This document shows, in pieces, positions 48,240 to 57,438 of a stretch of 64,000 nt of DNA. The stretch spans positions 1-64,000 of the forward strand of contig CAJTEX010000005.1 in NCBI GenBank assembly GCA_910575615.1, written 5' to 3'. How positions within the stretch are numbered: the first letter of the stretch is position 1; each line of letters opens with the position of its first letter. Under the pieces are notes generated by a model that saw only the letters and a program-made list of their open reading frames with translations, did not search any database and was not told where the DNA came from. Source of the stretch: Bacteroidales bacterium. GTDB lineage: Bacteria; Bacteroidota; Bacteroidia; Bacteroidales; Muribaculaceae. The position numbers and the translations under genes were made by a program.

Positions 48240-49576
48240 CAATGACAAAGAAAAGAAGCGTCAATGTGGTCACATTGGGCTGTTCAAAGAACCTGGTCGA
48301 TTCCGAGCGGGTTCTTTCAATGCTGTCCGATGCCGGGTTCGAGGCGTACCATCAGACCGAGGAAGACACAGACATAGTGGTGATAAACACCTGCGGGTTC
48401 ATCGGCGACGCCAAAGAGGAATCGGTCAACACCATCCTGGAGTTCTGCGAGGCCAAGAAACGGGGCGACATCTCCGAGCTTTATGTCATGGGCTGTCTTT
48501 CTGAACGATACCGCGACGACCTACGGACGGAGATACCCGAGGTGGACCGGTATTACGGCAAATTCGACTGGACGGAGCTTGTAGGCGACTTGTCATCATC
48601 CGCAAATGATGAGGATGTCAATGTCAGCGACGACGCGCCGGCCGCCAGCGAAAAATCGCCCCGCGTGGTCACAACCCCCTCCCATCACGCCTACATCAAG
48701 ATTTCCGAAGGATGCAACCGTTTCTGCGCCTTCTGCGCGATTCCGCTCATCACCGGCCGCCACCATTCGCGTCCGATGGAGGAAATCGAGGCGGAGGTCG
48801 GCACGCTTGCCGCAAAAGGGGTCAGAGAATTCAACATCATAGCCCAGGACCTGTCGAGCTATGGGCTTGACCTTTATGGCGGACACCGCCTGGCGCAGCT
48901 CGTCGACCGCCTGGCCGACATCCACGGCGTGGAGCGCATAAGGCTGCATTACGCCTACCCAGCCGATTTCCCGATGGATATACTCGACGTGATGGCCCGC
49001 AGGGATAATGTCTGCAAATATCTCGACATCGCCCTGCAACACATATCCGACCGCGTGCTGACCAACATGCGCCGCCACATATCAGCCGACGAGACCCGCC
49101 GGCTTCTGGCTGAAATCCGTCGCCGTGTGCCGGGCATACATATCCGCACCACTCTGATGGTTGGCTTCCCCGGAGAGGAGGAGGCCGATTTTGAAGAGCT
49201 GATGGACTTTGTCAGGGAGCAGCGTTTCGAGCGCATGGGCGCATTCGCCTACTGCGAGGAAGAGGGCACTTTCGCCGCCAACAACCTCCCCGACCTGATT
49301 CCGGAGGATGTGAAGCAAGAGAGGCTCAGCCGGCTTATGGCTCTCCAGGAGGAGATTTCCCTCGAAATCCAGCAAGAGAAAAAAGGTAAGGAGATGGATG
49401 TCATAATTGACTCCGAGGAGGAGGATTATTATGTCGGGCGCACCGAATTCGACTCCCCCGAGGTAGACCCCGAGGTACTGGTCAAAAAGACGCGTGACCT
49501 CAATACAGGCGATATCGTCAAGGTAAGAATCACCGAGACCCTGCCGTTTGAACTGATTGGCGAACCTCTGCCCTGA
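48236..49576 (+). CDS. rimO: Ribosomal protein S12 methylthiotransferase RimO
   Basis: A radical-SAM enzyme adding a methylthio group to the conserved aspartate of ribosomal protein S12. 446 residues: N-terminal UPF0004 domain (VTLGCSKNLVDSERVL, NTCGFI and VMGCLSERY give its three cluster cysteines), radical-SAM core with C-x3-C-x2-C in EGCNRFCAFCAIP, and a C-terminal TRAM domain (KVRITETLPFELIG). The GCSKN...C pattern and lack of MiaB-type features favour RimO. The ATG overlaps the ftsY stop (ATGA); a second ATG lies 6 bases on. Confidence 0.95.
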   Translation: MTMTKKRSVNVVTLGCSKNLVDSERVLSMLSDAGFEAYHQTEEDTDIVVINTCGFIGDAKEESVNTILEFCEAKKRGDISELYVMGCLSERYRDDLRTEIPEVDRYYGKFDWTELVGDLSSSANDEDVNVSDDAPAASEKSPRVVTTPSHHAYIKISEGCNRFCAFCAIPLITGRHHSRPMEEIEAEVGTLAAKGVREFNIIAQDLSSYGLDLYGGHRLAQLVDRLADIHGVERIRLHYAYPADFPMDILDVMARRDNVCKYLDIALQHISDRVLTNMRRHISADETRRLLAEIRRRVPGIHIRTTLMVGFPGEEEADFEELMDFVREQRFERMGAFAYCEEEGTFAANNLPDLIPEDVKQERLSRLMALQEEISLEIQQEKKGKEMDVIIDSEEEDYYVGRTEFDSPEVDPEVLVKKTRDLNTGDIVKVRITETLPFELIGEPLP

Positions 49577-49605
49577 GCACACTCAAAAGTCTCAGGTCCC
49601 TCTAT

Positions 49606-50790
49606 ATGGTGTCAGACTCCATACTATCTGCCAGCGGCCGCGCCCAAGCTGAAACCGTATTCCTTGCGGCGCGCAAATGCCTGAGATTCGGCATTCCATT
49701 CGCCGTATGCCATCTTCCGGGCAACCAGCCCCCCGACTTTTTCTGCGGCATTGAATCCTCCGCGGACAACACAACCATCCCCTCCTCTTCCGAGGCCGGG
49801 AAAACATTTGAGATAGGCCGATGGCTCGCCCCGTGGTCTGAGAGGACGAGCATCGGGCAACACCTCTCCGCATCGCAGGCAGCCCTCCTCGAAGAGGCTG
49901 ACGCGGAGTCATATCCCGGGCTGTTCTCAACCCCCGAGGCGTTGCAGGCAGACAATGTGATTACCCGGGAGGAATATCACGACGCGGTGGCCGCAATAAC
50001 CGAGAGATGCCGCCTGCGCGAGGGAAAGACCGTGTATTCCCGTGTCATCTCCGGGGAGAATCCGTCGCTCGACATACCGGCCGCCGCCCGCATGCTGTTC
50101 GATGCCTTCCCTTCGTCATTCGGCTTCCTGTATTACACGCCACAGACAGGATGCTGGTTAGGAGCTTCCCCCGAGACATTGCTCGATTTCGACGCGGCCA
50201 CACGCCGTGTCTCGACAATGGCCTTTGCCGGGACACGACAAGCCTCTGCCGGGGACACCCCTTGGGATGCCAAGAACCTCAGGGAGAACCGTTTTGTGGC
50301 CGATTATATCCGCGACCGGTTCCGTATGCTCGGTATGGAGCCGAAGATAAGCCGGCCATACACGGTCAGCTACGGGGTAATCCAGCATCTCAGGCGCAAC
50401 ATACAGGCCACACTTCCCAAGGGATTGGAATTCCACTGCCTGCTCGACCTGATAAATCCCACCCCGGCCCTCTGCGGCACCCCTCTCGAGGCTGCCCTGG
50501 AAGACATCCGCGACTTCGAGCGCCATACACGCGGATGCTATGGAGGTTTCGTCGGCATCCGTCACCACCATCCCTCACCGGCCTGCGATGACAGCGGCAG
50601 CATCGCGCCTGGAGGATTCAGGAGTTTCGTCAACCTGCGCAGCGCCCGCATATCGCCCCTCCCGGGAGGTTATTTTGAAATCCTCGCCGGAGGAGGACTG
50701 CTCCAAGGCTCAGACCCGGCTTCGGAATGGGCCGAGACCGAATCCAAAGCCTCACGACTGCTGTCGATACTCTCTGGCCGCAGTTTTTAA
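49606..50790 (+). CDS. menF: Isochorismate synthase (menaquinone pathway)
   Basis: Converts chorismate to isochorismate. 394 residues of the chorismate-binding fold with C-terminal motifs GASPETLLDF, TMAFAGTR, the Mg-site region KNLRENRFVADYIRDR, INPTPALCGTP and GGFVGIR. The variable N-terminal 120 residues are shorter than in E. coli MenF, as usual for Bacteroidetes. Entry into menaquinone is the expected role since this group respires with menaquinone, but no other men genes are in the window, so an EntC-like role cannot be excluded. Starts 29 bases after rimO. Confidence 0.88.
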   Translation: MVSDSILSASGRAQAETVFLAARKCLRFGIPFAVCHLPGNQPPDFFCGIESSADNTTIPSSSEAGKTFEIGRWLAPWSERTSIGQHLSASQAALLEEADAESYPGLFSTPEALQADNVITREEYHDAVAAITERCRLREGKTVYSRVISGENPSLDIPAAARMLFDAFPSSFGFLYYTPQTGCWLGASPETLLDFDAATRRVSTMAFAGTRQASAGDTPWDAKNLRENRFVADYIRDRFRMLGMEPKISRPYTVSYGVIQHLRRNIQATLPKGLEFHCLLDLINPTPALCGTPLEAALEDIRDFERHTRGCYGGFVGIRHHHPSPACDDSGSIAPGGFRSFVNLRSARISPLPGGYFEILAGGGLLQGSDPASEWAETESKASRLLSILSGRSF

Positions 50791-50834
50791 TGAATTTTAT
50801 CGGACAGGGGTGGGGAGATTAGCCGGATATGTTG

Positions 50835-50842
50835 TAACTTTG
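50835..50842 (+). promoter_or_regulatory. -7 box of nrnA, nearly touching the start
   Basis: TAACTTTG ends 6 bases before the first ATG (50849), so the mRNA should be leaderless or nearly so. No -33 TTG at the standard distance. Confidence 0.6.
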
Positions 50843-50848
50843 CAGACT

Positions 50849-51877
50849 ATGATGGAGAATCTTATTGAACGAGAAAAGATAGACTACCTGCGCCAGCTGG
50901 TCAACAGGGCGCGAAGGGTTGTCATCACCTGCCATTTGTCGCCCGACGGCGATGCCATGGGTTCCTCCCTCGGGTTGTGCCGGGTGTTGCGCAATGCCGG
51001 GAAGGAGGTGAAGGTCATCACTCCAGACAGCCCGCCGAAATACCTCATGTTCCTTCCAGGAGCAGAGCATGTGGTGGTCTACTCCCGTTTCGAGGCATTC
51101 GCCAACAAGATTCTGGCCGAGACCGACCTTATTTTCTGCCTCGACTACAACGACGCCAAGCGAATCGACCTGGTAGCCCCCGGGATGCTCTCATCCCCCG
51201 CGCCGAAGGTGATGATTGACCACCACCTGTATCCCGACAACTTTCCTGACCTCGTGATCTCGCATCCTGAGATATCCTCCACCTCCGCGCTGGTCTACAA
51301 AGTGGTGTCGGCGCTGGGAATGCTGCGATTCCTTGACCAGGACGCAGCCATGGCCATCTACACTGGTATGATGACCGACACCGGCAATTTCTCTTACAAC
51401 TCCAACGACCCCGACCTCTACCGCATCATAGCCCGTCTGCTCGACAAAGGGATAGACAAAGACTGGATATACAAGAAAGTATATTTCAACAACTCGCTAA
51501 ACCGCCTGAAGCTAAATGGGTATGCCATCTGCGAGAAACTCGAGCATTTCCCCGGCCACAAGGCGACACTAATCACCCTCACACGCGACGAGCTTAACGA
51601 TTACCACTACCAGAAGGGGGACACCGAAGACCTGGTCAACCGCACCCTCACCTGCCCGGATGTCGTCTACTCCATCTTCCTGCGCGAGGAGACCGACTAC
51701 ATCAAGGTGTCGGCCCGAAGCAAAGGGGATTTCCCCGTCAATAAAATGTGTGCCGAATTCTTCAACGGCGGAGGCCACCTCAACGCGGCCGGAGGGGAAT
51801 TCCACGGCACCCTTGAGCAGGCAGTGGAAAGACTCCTTGAGGCCATGCCGCTGTTTGACCGTTATCTGCCCGAATAA
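50849..51877 (+). CDS. nrnA: DHH/DHHA1 phosphoesterase (NrnA-like oligoribonuclease / pAp phosphatase)
   Basis: 342 residues from the first of two adjacent ATGs (50849). DHH motifs are visible: HLSPDGDAMGSS (motif I), FCLDYND (motif II), MIDHHLYPDNF (the DHH motif proper) and GMMTDTGNFSY (motif IV). The C-terminal DHHA1 domain ends with the substrate-binding FNGGGHLNAAGG. Members degrade nano-RNA and dephosphorylate 3'-phosphoadenosine 5'-phosphate. A c-di-AMP hydrolase role is less likely because there is no membrane or PAS domain. The long upstream open frame belongs to noise over menF. Confidence 0.92.
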   Translation: MMENLIEREKIDYLRQLVNRARRVVITCHLSPDGDAMGSSLGLCRVLRNAGKEVKVITPDSPPKYLMFLPGAEHVVVYSRFEAFANKILAETDLIFCLDYNDAKRIDLVAPGMLSSPAPKVMIDHHLYPDNFPDLVISHPEISSTSALVYKVVSALGMLRFLDQDAAMAIYTGMMTDTGNFSYNSNDPDLYRIIARLLDKGIDKDWIYKKVYFNNSLNRLKLNGYAICEKLEHFPGHKATLITLTRDELNDYHYQKGDTEDLVNRTLTCPDVVYSIFLREETDYIKVSARSKGDFPVNKMCAEFFNGGGHLNAAGGEFHGTLEQAVERLLEAMPLFDRYLPE

Positions 51878-51939
51878 TCCTCCAGCATCCGCGTTCGACA
51901 CCAACCATTACACCATCTCAACATCACGACTACAAGATA

Positions 51940-52515
51940 ATGAACCTCAGAAAATTCCTGACATTCGCCATAAGCGCGGCATTCCTGCTGGCATTCAGCT
52001 CATGCAAAGACTCCAAAAGCTACGCCGAGCTTCTCAACGAGGAGACAAAGGCTGTCAACGCGTTCCTGGCCGACCAGAATGTGATACTCGACATTCCGGC
52101 TGACTCAATCTTCGAGTACGGCCCGGATGCGCCTTTCTACCGCATCGACCCTGACGGCAATGTGTTTATGCAGGTAATCGAGCCTGGCGACAAAGAAAAG
52201 GTGAAAAACGACGCCATGGTCTTCTTCAGATTCACCCGCTACAACCTCAACGAATATGCCCTGACCGGCTCGCTCGGTTCAGGATATGGCAACTCTGAGG
52301 ATGTAAGCATGGGATCGGCCTCGTTCCGCTTCAACAACTACACCCTCACAACCTCCTCACAGTGGGGTTCCGGGATACAGATGCCACTCAACTTCCTGGG
52401 ATTCAACTCCCATGTGAGACTTGTCATCAAATCACAGTTTGGCCTCACAAGCGAGATATCACAGGTCATCCCATTCCTCTACGACATCCGCTACCTCCCT
52501 GCTGTGAGCGAATGA
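51940..52515 (+). CDS. DUF4827 lipoprotein
   Basis: 191 residues with lipoprotein signal MNLRKFLTFAISAAFLLAFSSC and acceptor Cys22. The rest fits DUF4827: KSYAELLNEETKAVNAFL, VILDIPADSIFEYG, YRIDPDGNVFMQVI, then a peptidyl-prolyl-isomerase-like strand pattern ending in PFLYDIRYLPA. Such proteins are widespread in Bacteroidales, with an FKBP-like fold suggested for them but no proven activity. Lies between nrnA and glmM on the same strand, an association frequent in the order (recalled, not tested here). Confidence 0.88.
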   Translation: MNLRKFLTFAISAAFLLAFSSCKDSKSYAELLNEETKAVNAFLADQNVILDIPADSIFEYGPDAPFYRIDPDGNVFMQVIEPGDKEKVKNDAMVFFRFTRYNLNEYALTGSLGSGYGNSEDVSMGSASFRFNNYTLTTSSQWGSGIQMPLNFLGFNSHVRLVIKSQFGLTSEISQVIPFLYDIRYLPAVSE

Positions 52516-52577
52516 CGGCTCTCCTCCACCCTCACCTCCTGATTATCCAACTGTTTTTCTAATTCTTCCACACATTA

Positions 52578-53966
52578 ATGTCACTCATCAAATCGATTTC
52601 CGGTATCCGCGGCACAATCGGCGGAAAGACCGGCGAGGGGCTCAGCCCCGTTGACGTGGTGAAATTCACCGCAGCTTACGCGACCCTGATCCGCAAGACC
52701 ACTACCCGCAAGACCAACACCATCGTGGTTGGACGCGATGCCCGACTGTCAGGTGAGATGGTCGACTCGCTCGTGGTGGCCACCCTCTGCGCCATGGGCT
52801 TCGATGTCGTGAACATAGGGCTGGCCAGCACCCCCACCACCGAGGTGGCTGTCGTTGGCGAACAGGCCTGCGGAGGCATAATACTCACCGCCTCACACAA
52901 CCCGGCGCAATGGAACGCCCTCAAGCTTCTCAATGAAAACGGAGAGTTTCTCAACGACGCGGAAGGAAAAGAGGTTCTGCGAATCGCCGAAGCCGAGGAA
53001 TTTGAGTTTGTCGATGTCATGGCTCTCGGCCACGAACTCACCAATACAACCTGGAACCGCCGTCATATCCAGCAGGTACTTGACCTGAAACTGGTCGACA
53101 CCGAGGCCATCCGCAAAGCCGGATTCACCGTGGCGGTCGACGCTGTCAACTCTGTCGGCGGCATCATCATACCCCAGTTGCTGCGCGCGCTCGGAGTGGA
53201 GAACATCATTGAACTCAACTGCGAGGCCACCGGCAAATTCGCCCACACCCCCGAACCGATTCCCGAAAACCTCACCCAGATCGCCGACCTCATGAAGGAG
53301 GGCCGCGCCGATGTAGGCTTTGTGGTAGACCCCGATGTCGACCGCCTGGCCATCGTGATGGAGAACGGCGAGATGTTTGTCGAGGAATACACCCTCGTCG
53401 CCGTGGCCGACTATGTGCTGCGCCATACTCCGGGAGCAACCGTCTCCAACCTCAGCTCATCACGCGCCCTGCGTGACGTCACGGAGGCTGCCGGATGCAG
53501 CTATTCACCCGCCGCCGTCGGTGAGGTGAATGTCGTCACCAAAATGAAAGAGACTGGCGCGGTGATTGGCGGAGAAGGCAATGGCGGGGTAATATATCCT
53601 GAGGCCCATTACGGACGCGACGCCCTCGTAGGGGTGGCGCTGTTCCTCACACTCATGGCCAAAAGCGGCAAGAAAGTGACCGAACTGAAAGCCGGTTATC
53701 CGGCTTATGCCATCGCCAAGAACAAGATTCAGCTCACCCCCGAAATTGATGTAGACGCGATTCTCGACGCGATGAAAGAGCGTTACAAGTCTGAGAAAAT
53801 CACCGACATCGACGGAGTGAAAATAGATTTCCCCCAGTCGTGGGTACACCTGCGCAAATCCAACACCGAGCCTATCATCCGCATTTACGCCGAGGCTCAC
53901 ACGATGGAGGAGGCCGACAAACTCGCCAACGACATCAAGGAGGTAATCGCGTCAATCTGCAAATAA
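52578..53966 (+). CDS. glmM: Phosphoglucosamine mutase
   Basis: Converts glucosamine 6-phosphate to glucosamine 1-phosphate for UDP-GlcNAc. 462 residues. Features: N-terminal SGIRGTIGGKTGEGLSP, the phosphoserine loop TASHNPAQWNALK (Ser is the phosphate carrier), the metal-binding loop DPDVDRLAIV, the sugar-binding EGNGGVIYPE, and the C-terminal phosphate-binding RKSNTEPIIRIYAEA. The Bacteroidales form is slightly longer than E. coli GlmM. Phosphomannomutase activity is an alternative within the same superfamily, but the GEGNGG loop favours GlmM. Confidence 0.9.
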   Translation: MSLIKSISGIRGTIGGKTGEGLSPVDVVKFTAAYATLIRKTTTRKTNTIVVGRDARLSGEMVDSLVVATLCAMGFDVVNIGLASTPTTEVAVVGEQACGGIILTASHNPAQWNALKLLNENGEFLNDAEGKEVLRIAEAEEFEFVDVMALGHELTNTTWNRRHIQQVLDLKLVDTEAIRKAGFTVAVDAVNSVGGIIIPQLLRALGVENIIELNCEATGKFAHTPEPIPENLTQIADLMKEGRADVGFVVDPDVDRLAIVMENGEMFVEEYTLVAVADYVLRHTPGATVSNLSSSRALRDVTEAAGCSYSPAAVGEVNVVTKMKETGAVIGGEGNGGVIYPEAHYGRDALVGVALFLTLMAKSGKKVTELKAGYPAYAIAKNKIQLTPEIDVDAILDAMKERYKSEKITDIDGVKIDFPQSWVHLRKSNTEPIIRIYAEAHTMEEADKLANDIKEVIASICK

Positions 53967-54006
53967 TTCCCGCCTCATCCCGGCGACATCCTTCCATCCC
54001 CGCCCT

Positions 54007-54948
54007 ATGGTTTCACCTCTGAGATTGCTGCTGATTTCGATGGCTGTGCTTGCCACTGCGATGACGACCAACGCCCAGCGATGGGCGTTGCCCAAAGTCT
54101 CCGTGGCCATACTGCGCGCCGAGCCCCGCCACGGAGCAGAGCAGGTGTCACAGGTGGTGATGGGCACCCCCCTGAGAGTCACCCGCCGCCAGGGGGAATG
54201 GTGGAAGATAGAGACACCGGAGGGATATTCGGGATATGTCCGCAACAACACCCTCCAGGGACTGGATGACAGCGAGATGCATTTATGGCGCGCCTCACGC
54301 AGGGTTGTGGTGGCCACAGACCGGACGGTCTACGCCATGTCTGAACCATCAGACGCGCCAGGCTCAGCACGCCTGACCGACCTTGTCAACGGTTCCATAC
54401 TCGAGGTCGACACCGACACCGCCTATGGCAATATGACGGCCATAAGGCTTCCCGACGGGCGCACAGGCTATATCTCCAGCGACCTCATCGTCGCCATTGA
54501 AACCTGGGCCACACAACAGTGGAACCCGGGAGAGATGCCCGGATATGCCGCCCGCATGATGGGGGCGCCATATGTATGGGGAGGCACGTCGTCGAAAGGC
54601 ATGGACTGCTCGGGGCTCACGCAGATATGCGCCTACCGCCAGGGGGTGATGCTCCCGCGCGACGCATCGCAACAAGTGAAAATCGGATTGCCGGTCGACA
54701 AGACCTCCCCCTCTGATTTCCAGGCCGGAGACCTGCTGTTCTTCGGCAATACCGCCACCGGCCGGATCACCCATGTGGCCATATCGCTCGGAGGAGCGGC
54801 TTATATCCACTCCTCGGCCCGTGTCAGGGTTAGTTCGCTTGACCCCGATGCTCCTGACTATGAGAATCCCGGACTGATTGCCGTGAGACGCATCGACCCG
54901 GCGACCGCCAGGCGACTTTCCCTGCGCGACCATCCCTGGTATTTCTGA
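54007..54948 (+). CDS. NlpC/P60 cell-wall peptidase with SH3 domains
   Basis: 313 residues, exported (signal MVSPLRLLLISMAVLATAMTTNA). Two bacterial SH3-like domains (about 30-90 and 100-165; e.g. VSQVVMGTPLRVTRRQGEWWKIETPEG by its ends) are followed by the NlpC/P60 domain. The catalytic Cys is in GMDCSGLTQICAYR, the His in RITHVAISLG and the third polar residue in YIHSSARVRV. These enzymes are gamma-D-Glu-diamino-acid endopeptidases that trim peptidoglycan stems. Starts 40 bases after glmM. Confidence 0.93.
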   Translation: MVSPLRLLLISMAVLATAMTTNAQRWALPKVSVAILRAEPRHGAEQVSQVVMGTPLRVTRRQGEWWKIETPEGYSGYVRNNTLQGLDDSEMHLWRASRRVVVATDRTVYAMSEPSDAPGSARLTDLVNGSILEVDTDTAYGNMTAIRLPDGRTGYISSDLIVAIETWATQQWNPGEMPGYAARMMGAPYVWGGTSSKGMDCSGLTQICAYRQGVMLPRDASQQVKIGLPVDKTSPSDFQAGDLLFFGNTATGRITHVAISLGGAAYIHSSARVRVSSLDPDAPDYENPGLIAVRRIDPATARRLSLRDHPWYF

Positions 54949-54969
54949 CCAGCTCCCAATCACAGAACA

Positions 54970-55021
54970 AAAGGCCATAATCTGACGTTGAATTACAAAA
55001 AACGTTTCGACTATGGCCTTT
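54970..55021 (+). promoter_or_regulatory. Two-tier inverted repeat that includes a start codon
   Basis: AAAGGCCATA (54970-54979) pairs with TATGGCCTTT (55012-55021); inside it ACGTT (54985-54989) pairs with AACGT (55001-55005). The ATG of the next gene (55013-55015) lies in the right arm. It could be a terminator for the NlpC gene (weak T-run) or hide the start codon. Confidence 0.6.
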
Positions 55022-55498
55022 GTTATACCCTCTTCTTTCATCTCACGACTCAGGATTCTCATCACCGCCGTGGCCCTCATCATAGGTGCAGGCGCGCTGA
55101 CGACCTCATGCGGCGACAATGATTTCAACGACCTGCCACGCGAGATACAGCAATTCATCAGCCAGTATTTCCCTGGGCAAGGTGTGGCGGATTTCAGCGA
55201 ATCGGGAGGCACATACACTGTCAACCTTGACAACTCCGCGTCGCTCGTGTTCAACTCATCGCTCATATGGACCACCATCGACGGCAACGGAAGCCCGATT
55301 CCCCGACAACTGGTTTTCGACCAATTCCCTTCAAAACTGTATGATTACATCGAGACAACCGACAATCTCGGGGAGGTTTACTCGGTGACACGCGACACCG
55401 GCATATATATGGTCATATTCCACGGCTATATCATCTCCTACAATGTCTCAACAGGAGATATCCAGCCCGTGGTCACCGGGAGTGGCGCGAACGGCTGA
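55013..55498 (+). CDS. PepSY-like (DUF2874) lipoprotein
   Basis: 161 residues. The N-terminus has a lipoprotein signal (LRILITAVALIIGAGALTTSC; acceptor Cys about residue 33). The body resembles the Bacteroidales PepSY-like/DUF2874 group: LPREIQQFISQYFPGQGVADF, then strands TYTVNLDNSASLVFN and VYSVTRDTGIYMVIFHG. No later methionine exists, so ATG 55013 is the likely start even though it lies within a hairpin. The 3' end overlaps the converging gene at 55473 by 26 bases. The function is unknown. Confidence 0.75.
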   Translation: MAFVIPSSFISRLRILITAVALIIGAGALTTSCGDNDFNDLPREIQQFISQYFPGQGVADFSESGGTYTVNLDNSASLVFNSSLIWTTIDGNGSPIPRQLVFDQFPSKLYDYIETTDNLGEVYSVTRDTGIYMVIFHGYIISYNVSTGDIQPVVTGSGANG

Positions 55499-56447
55499 AC
55501 CTCACCGTGGCCTTCTCCCTGGGGAAATGCAACGACATCACAGTGCCGTCAAGCTCTGCCCACGCCTCATCCATATCCTCCGCGAAACCTGAGTCACGCC
55601 ACAAAAGATCATAGTGGTTCTGGAATATCGTGCCAGACAGCTTACCCTTGGCCATCCCTTCGACCCAGTTGCGGCTGTTCTCCTCAGCCCCCGCGACATA
55701 TATCAGGTCATATCCACCACGTCCGTCTCCAACCACCCCGAGGCGGTAACGTCCGCCAAGACGACACCGCTCCATATCAATGTCGGAGTCGAGATAATCA
55801 TAGAATCCCTCGCGGAAATCGGCCGATGAGTCGAAATGACACGCAAGCGACTCCTCATCCCATACAGTGATGTCGGCCACCGGTTTTGCAGGCCCGTTGA
55901 CATTGACCGACACAATCTCAATGGCGCCCAAGGCGCATACCGACAGCCCGGTCAGACCTGTCTTCTGCGGCAGCGTGGCCAGCAGGTCAAGCTTATTGCC
56001 GCCGCTCCATATTTCCATACGTCCGTCGTAATCAGACAGGATGGAGACAGACACCACATTGCCCTGGACACTCATCACTCTCCCCATGTCCATTGCCGGC
56101 TGCATCCCGCGACCGGCTGCGACAGAGACCACGGCAATCGGGCCATCAACATAATCTCCCACCGATGTCCTGGCATCCCACTCCACCGTGATGACAGCGA
56201 TAGTGTCACCCTGCAAACCGCGCAACGCCATATCCCATCCACCGACTCTGTCGCGTTCACCGTCAAGCAACTTTCCCCTAAGTTCCATGCCGGCCACTGG
56301 AGCCTCGCTCCCGGGCCATTCCCATGTATCTCCTTTGTCAAGCCTGAGGTCACCCTCCACCAGCCGCCCCACGACAGCGTGGGCCACGACAGGCAGCCAT
56401 AGCGACACAATCAGCAATAAAGGGATTTTCGGCAAACGGATTCTCAT
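55473..56447 (-). CDS. Hypothetical exported beta-rich protein, coupled to miaA
   Basis: 324 residues with a signal peptide (MRIRLPKIPLLLIVSLWLPVVAHA). No recognised family. It is rich in beta strands; a first domain (about 30-140) repeats the theme DTWEWPGSEAPVAGMELRGKL...DTIAVITVEWDART (named by ends), and a later part has GGYDLIYVAGAEENSRNW and DLLWRDSGFAEDMDEAWAELDGT. A concanavalin-like or jelly-roll shape is possible (inference). Its ATG overlaps the miaA stop (ATGA), so it is translated with miaA. The stop overlaps the end of the converging lipoprotein gene. Confidence 0.72.
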   Translation of the reverse strand: MRIRLPKIPLLLIVSLWLPVVAHAVVGRLVEGDLRLDKGDTWEWPGSEAPVAGMELRGKLLDGERDRVGGWDMALRGLQGDTIAVITVEWDARTSVGDYVDGPIAVVSVAAGRGMQPAMDMGRVMSVQGNVVSVSILSDYDGRMEIWSGGNKLDLLATLPQKTGLTGLSVCALGAIEIVSVNVNGPAKPVADITVWDEESLACHFDSSADFREGFYDYLDSDIDMERCRLGGRYRLGVVGDGRGGYDLIYVAGAEENSRNWVEGMAKGKLSGTIFQNHYDLLWRDSGFAEDMDEAWAELDGTVMSLHFPREKATVRFSRSRHSR

Positions 56448-57391
56448 ACCCCATGTTCACGATGATACAGCTCCAGGGCCTGCTCCGCGAACTCTTTCCG
56501 CGAAAGCTTGCCTGAAAGCCAATGTATGCGCAACCCTCTTCGCTCCGCACCTCTGAACCATGTCATCTGGCGCTTGGCAAACTGGTGGATAGCGATTTCA
56601 AGCAGCTTCCTCATCTGGTCAAACGAGGTCTTGCCAATGATATACTCGGTCACGAATTTATATTCCAACCCATAATATATCAGGTCTTCAGGAGCCACAC
56701 CCCCGTCGATAAGCCGTCTCACCTCATCGACCATGCCCTCATCGAGCCTGGAGTCAAGGCGGCGGCTGATACGCTCGCGCCTCACCTCGCGGTCGACATC
56801 CACACCGATTATCGTCGAACGGCGCGGGACAGCCTCTCGGGCCTCACGGGCCTCATCGGGATGGGCGAGATAATATTCCTCTATCTCGATGGCCCTGATT
56901 GCCCGCTGGCAACTGTCGATGTCGGTGGTATTGTGGAGCCGCTTCATTCCGGCGAGTATTCCGGCAAGCTCATCAAGGGATTTCCCCGCGAGGGATGCCC
57001 GCAACGCCTGATTCTCAGGCACCGGAGGAAGCCTGAGCCCTTTAAGGAAAGACTCCACATAGAGGCCGCTCCCGCCACACAACACAGGCAGCTTGCCTCT
57101 GCGCGACACATCCTCGACTGCCTGCTCCGCATCCCTTAGATACTGGAAAAGATTGTATTTCTCACCGGCATCGGCCACGTCAAGCAGATGGCATCTCACA
57201 TCGCCGTATTCCCCGAGGTCCTTGCCGGTGCCGATATCCATACCCCGGTAGACCTGACGGGAGTCACCGCTTATTATCTCGCCGTCGCCCATACGCGCCA
57301 CAGCCACGGCATATCCGGTCTTGCCCGACGCTGTCGGGCCCACAACCGCCAGGACGGGGCGCACGGAGCTTCCGGAACCAGTCTTTTCCAT
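56444..57391 (-). CDS. miaA: tRNA dimethylallyltransferase
   Basis: Adds a dimethylallyl group to A37 of tRNAs reading UNN codons. 315 residues from ATG 57391 (MEKTGSGSS); a TTG two codons upstream is less likely. Motifs: P-loop VVGPTASGKTGYAV, ISGDSRQVYRGMDIGTGKD (with the substrate Asp), CGGSGLYVESFLKGL, and TRQFAKRQMTWFR-like HQFAKRQMTWFRG near the end. The gene is coupled to the exported hypothetical protein downstream. The RimO gene for another ribosome-linked modification is nearby but separate. Confidence 0.95.
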   Translation of the reverse strand: MEKTGSGSSVRPVLAVVGPTASGKTGYAVAVARMGDGEIISGDSRQVYRGMDIGTGKDLGEYGDVRCHLLDVADAGEKYNLFQYLRDAEQAVEDVSRRGKLPVLCGGSGLYVESFLKGLRLPPVPENQALRASLAGKSLDELAGILAGMKRLHNTTDIDSCQRAIRAIEIEEYYLAHPDEAREAREAVPRRSTIIGVDVDREVRRERISRRLDSRLDEGMVDEVRRLIDGGVAPEDLIYYGLEYKFVTEYIIGKTSFDQMRKLLEIAIHQFAKRQMTWFRGAERRGLRIHWLSGKLSRKEFAEQALELYHREHGV

Positions 57392-57438
57392 AATCAACTG
57401 TCAAAATTACATTTCAAGCCCGACGCGTCAACAGATTG

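Noticed and set aside
50795-50807. TTTTATCGGACAG resembles the MITE end (12 of 13 bases)
   Set aside because: No second end, no target duplication and the bases after it (GGGTGG) differ from the MITE end (CAATA). Probably chance or a very old relic.
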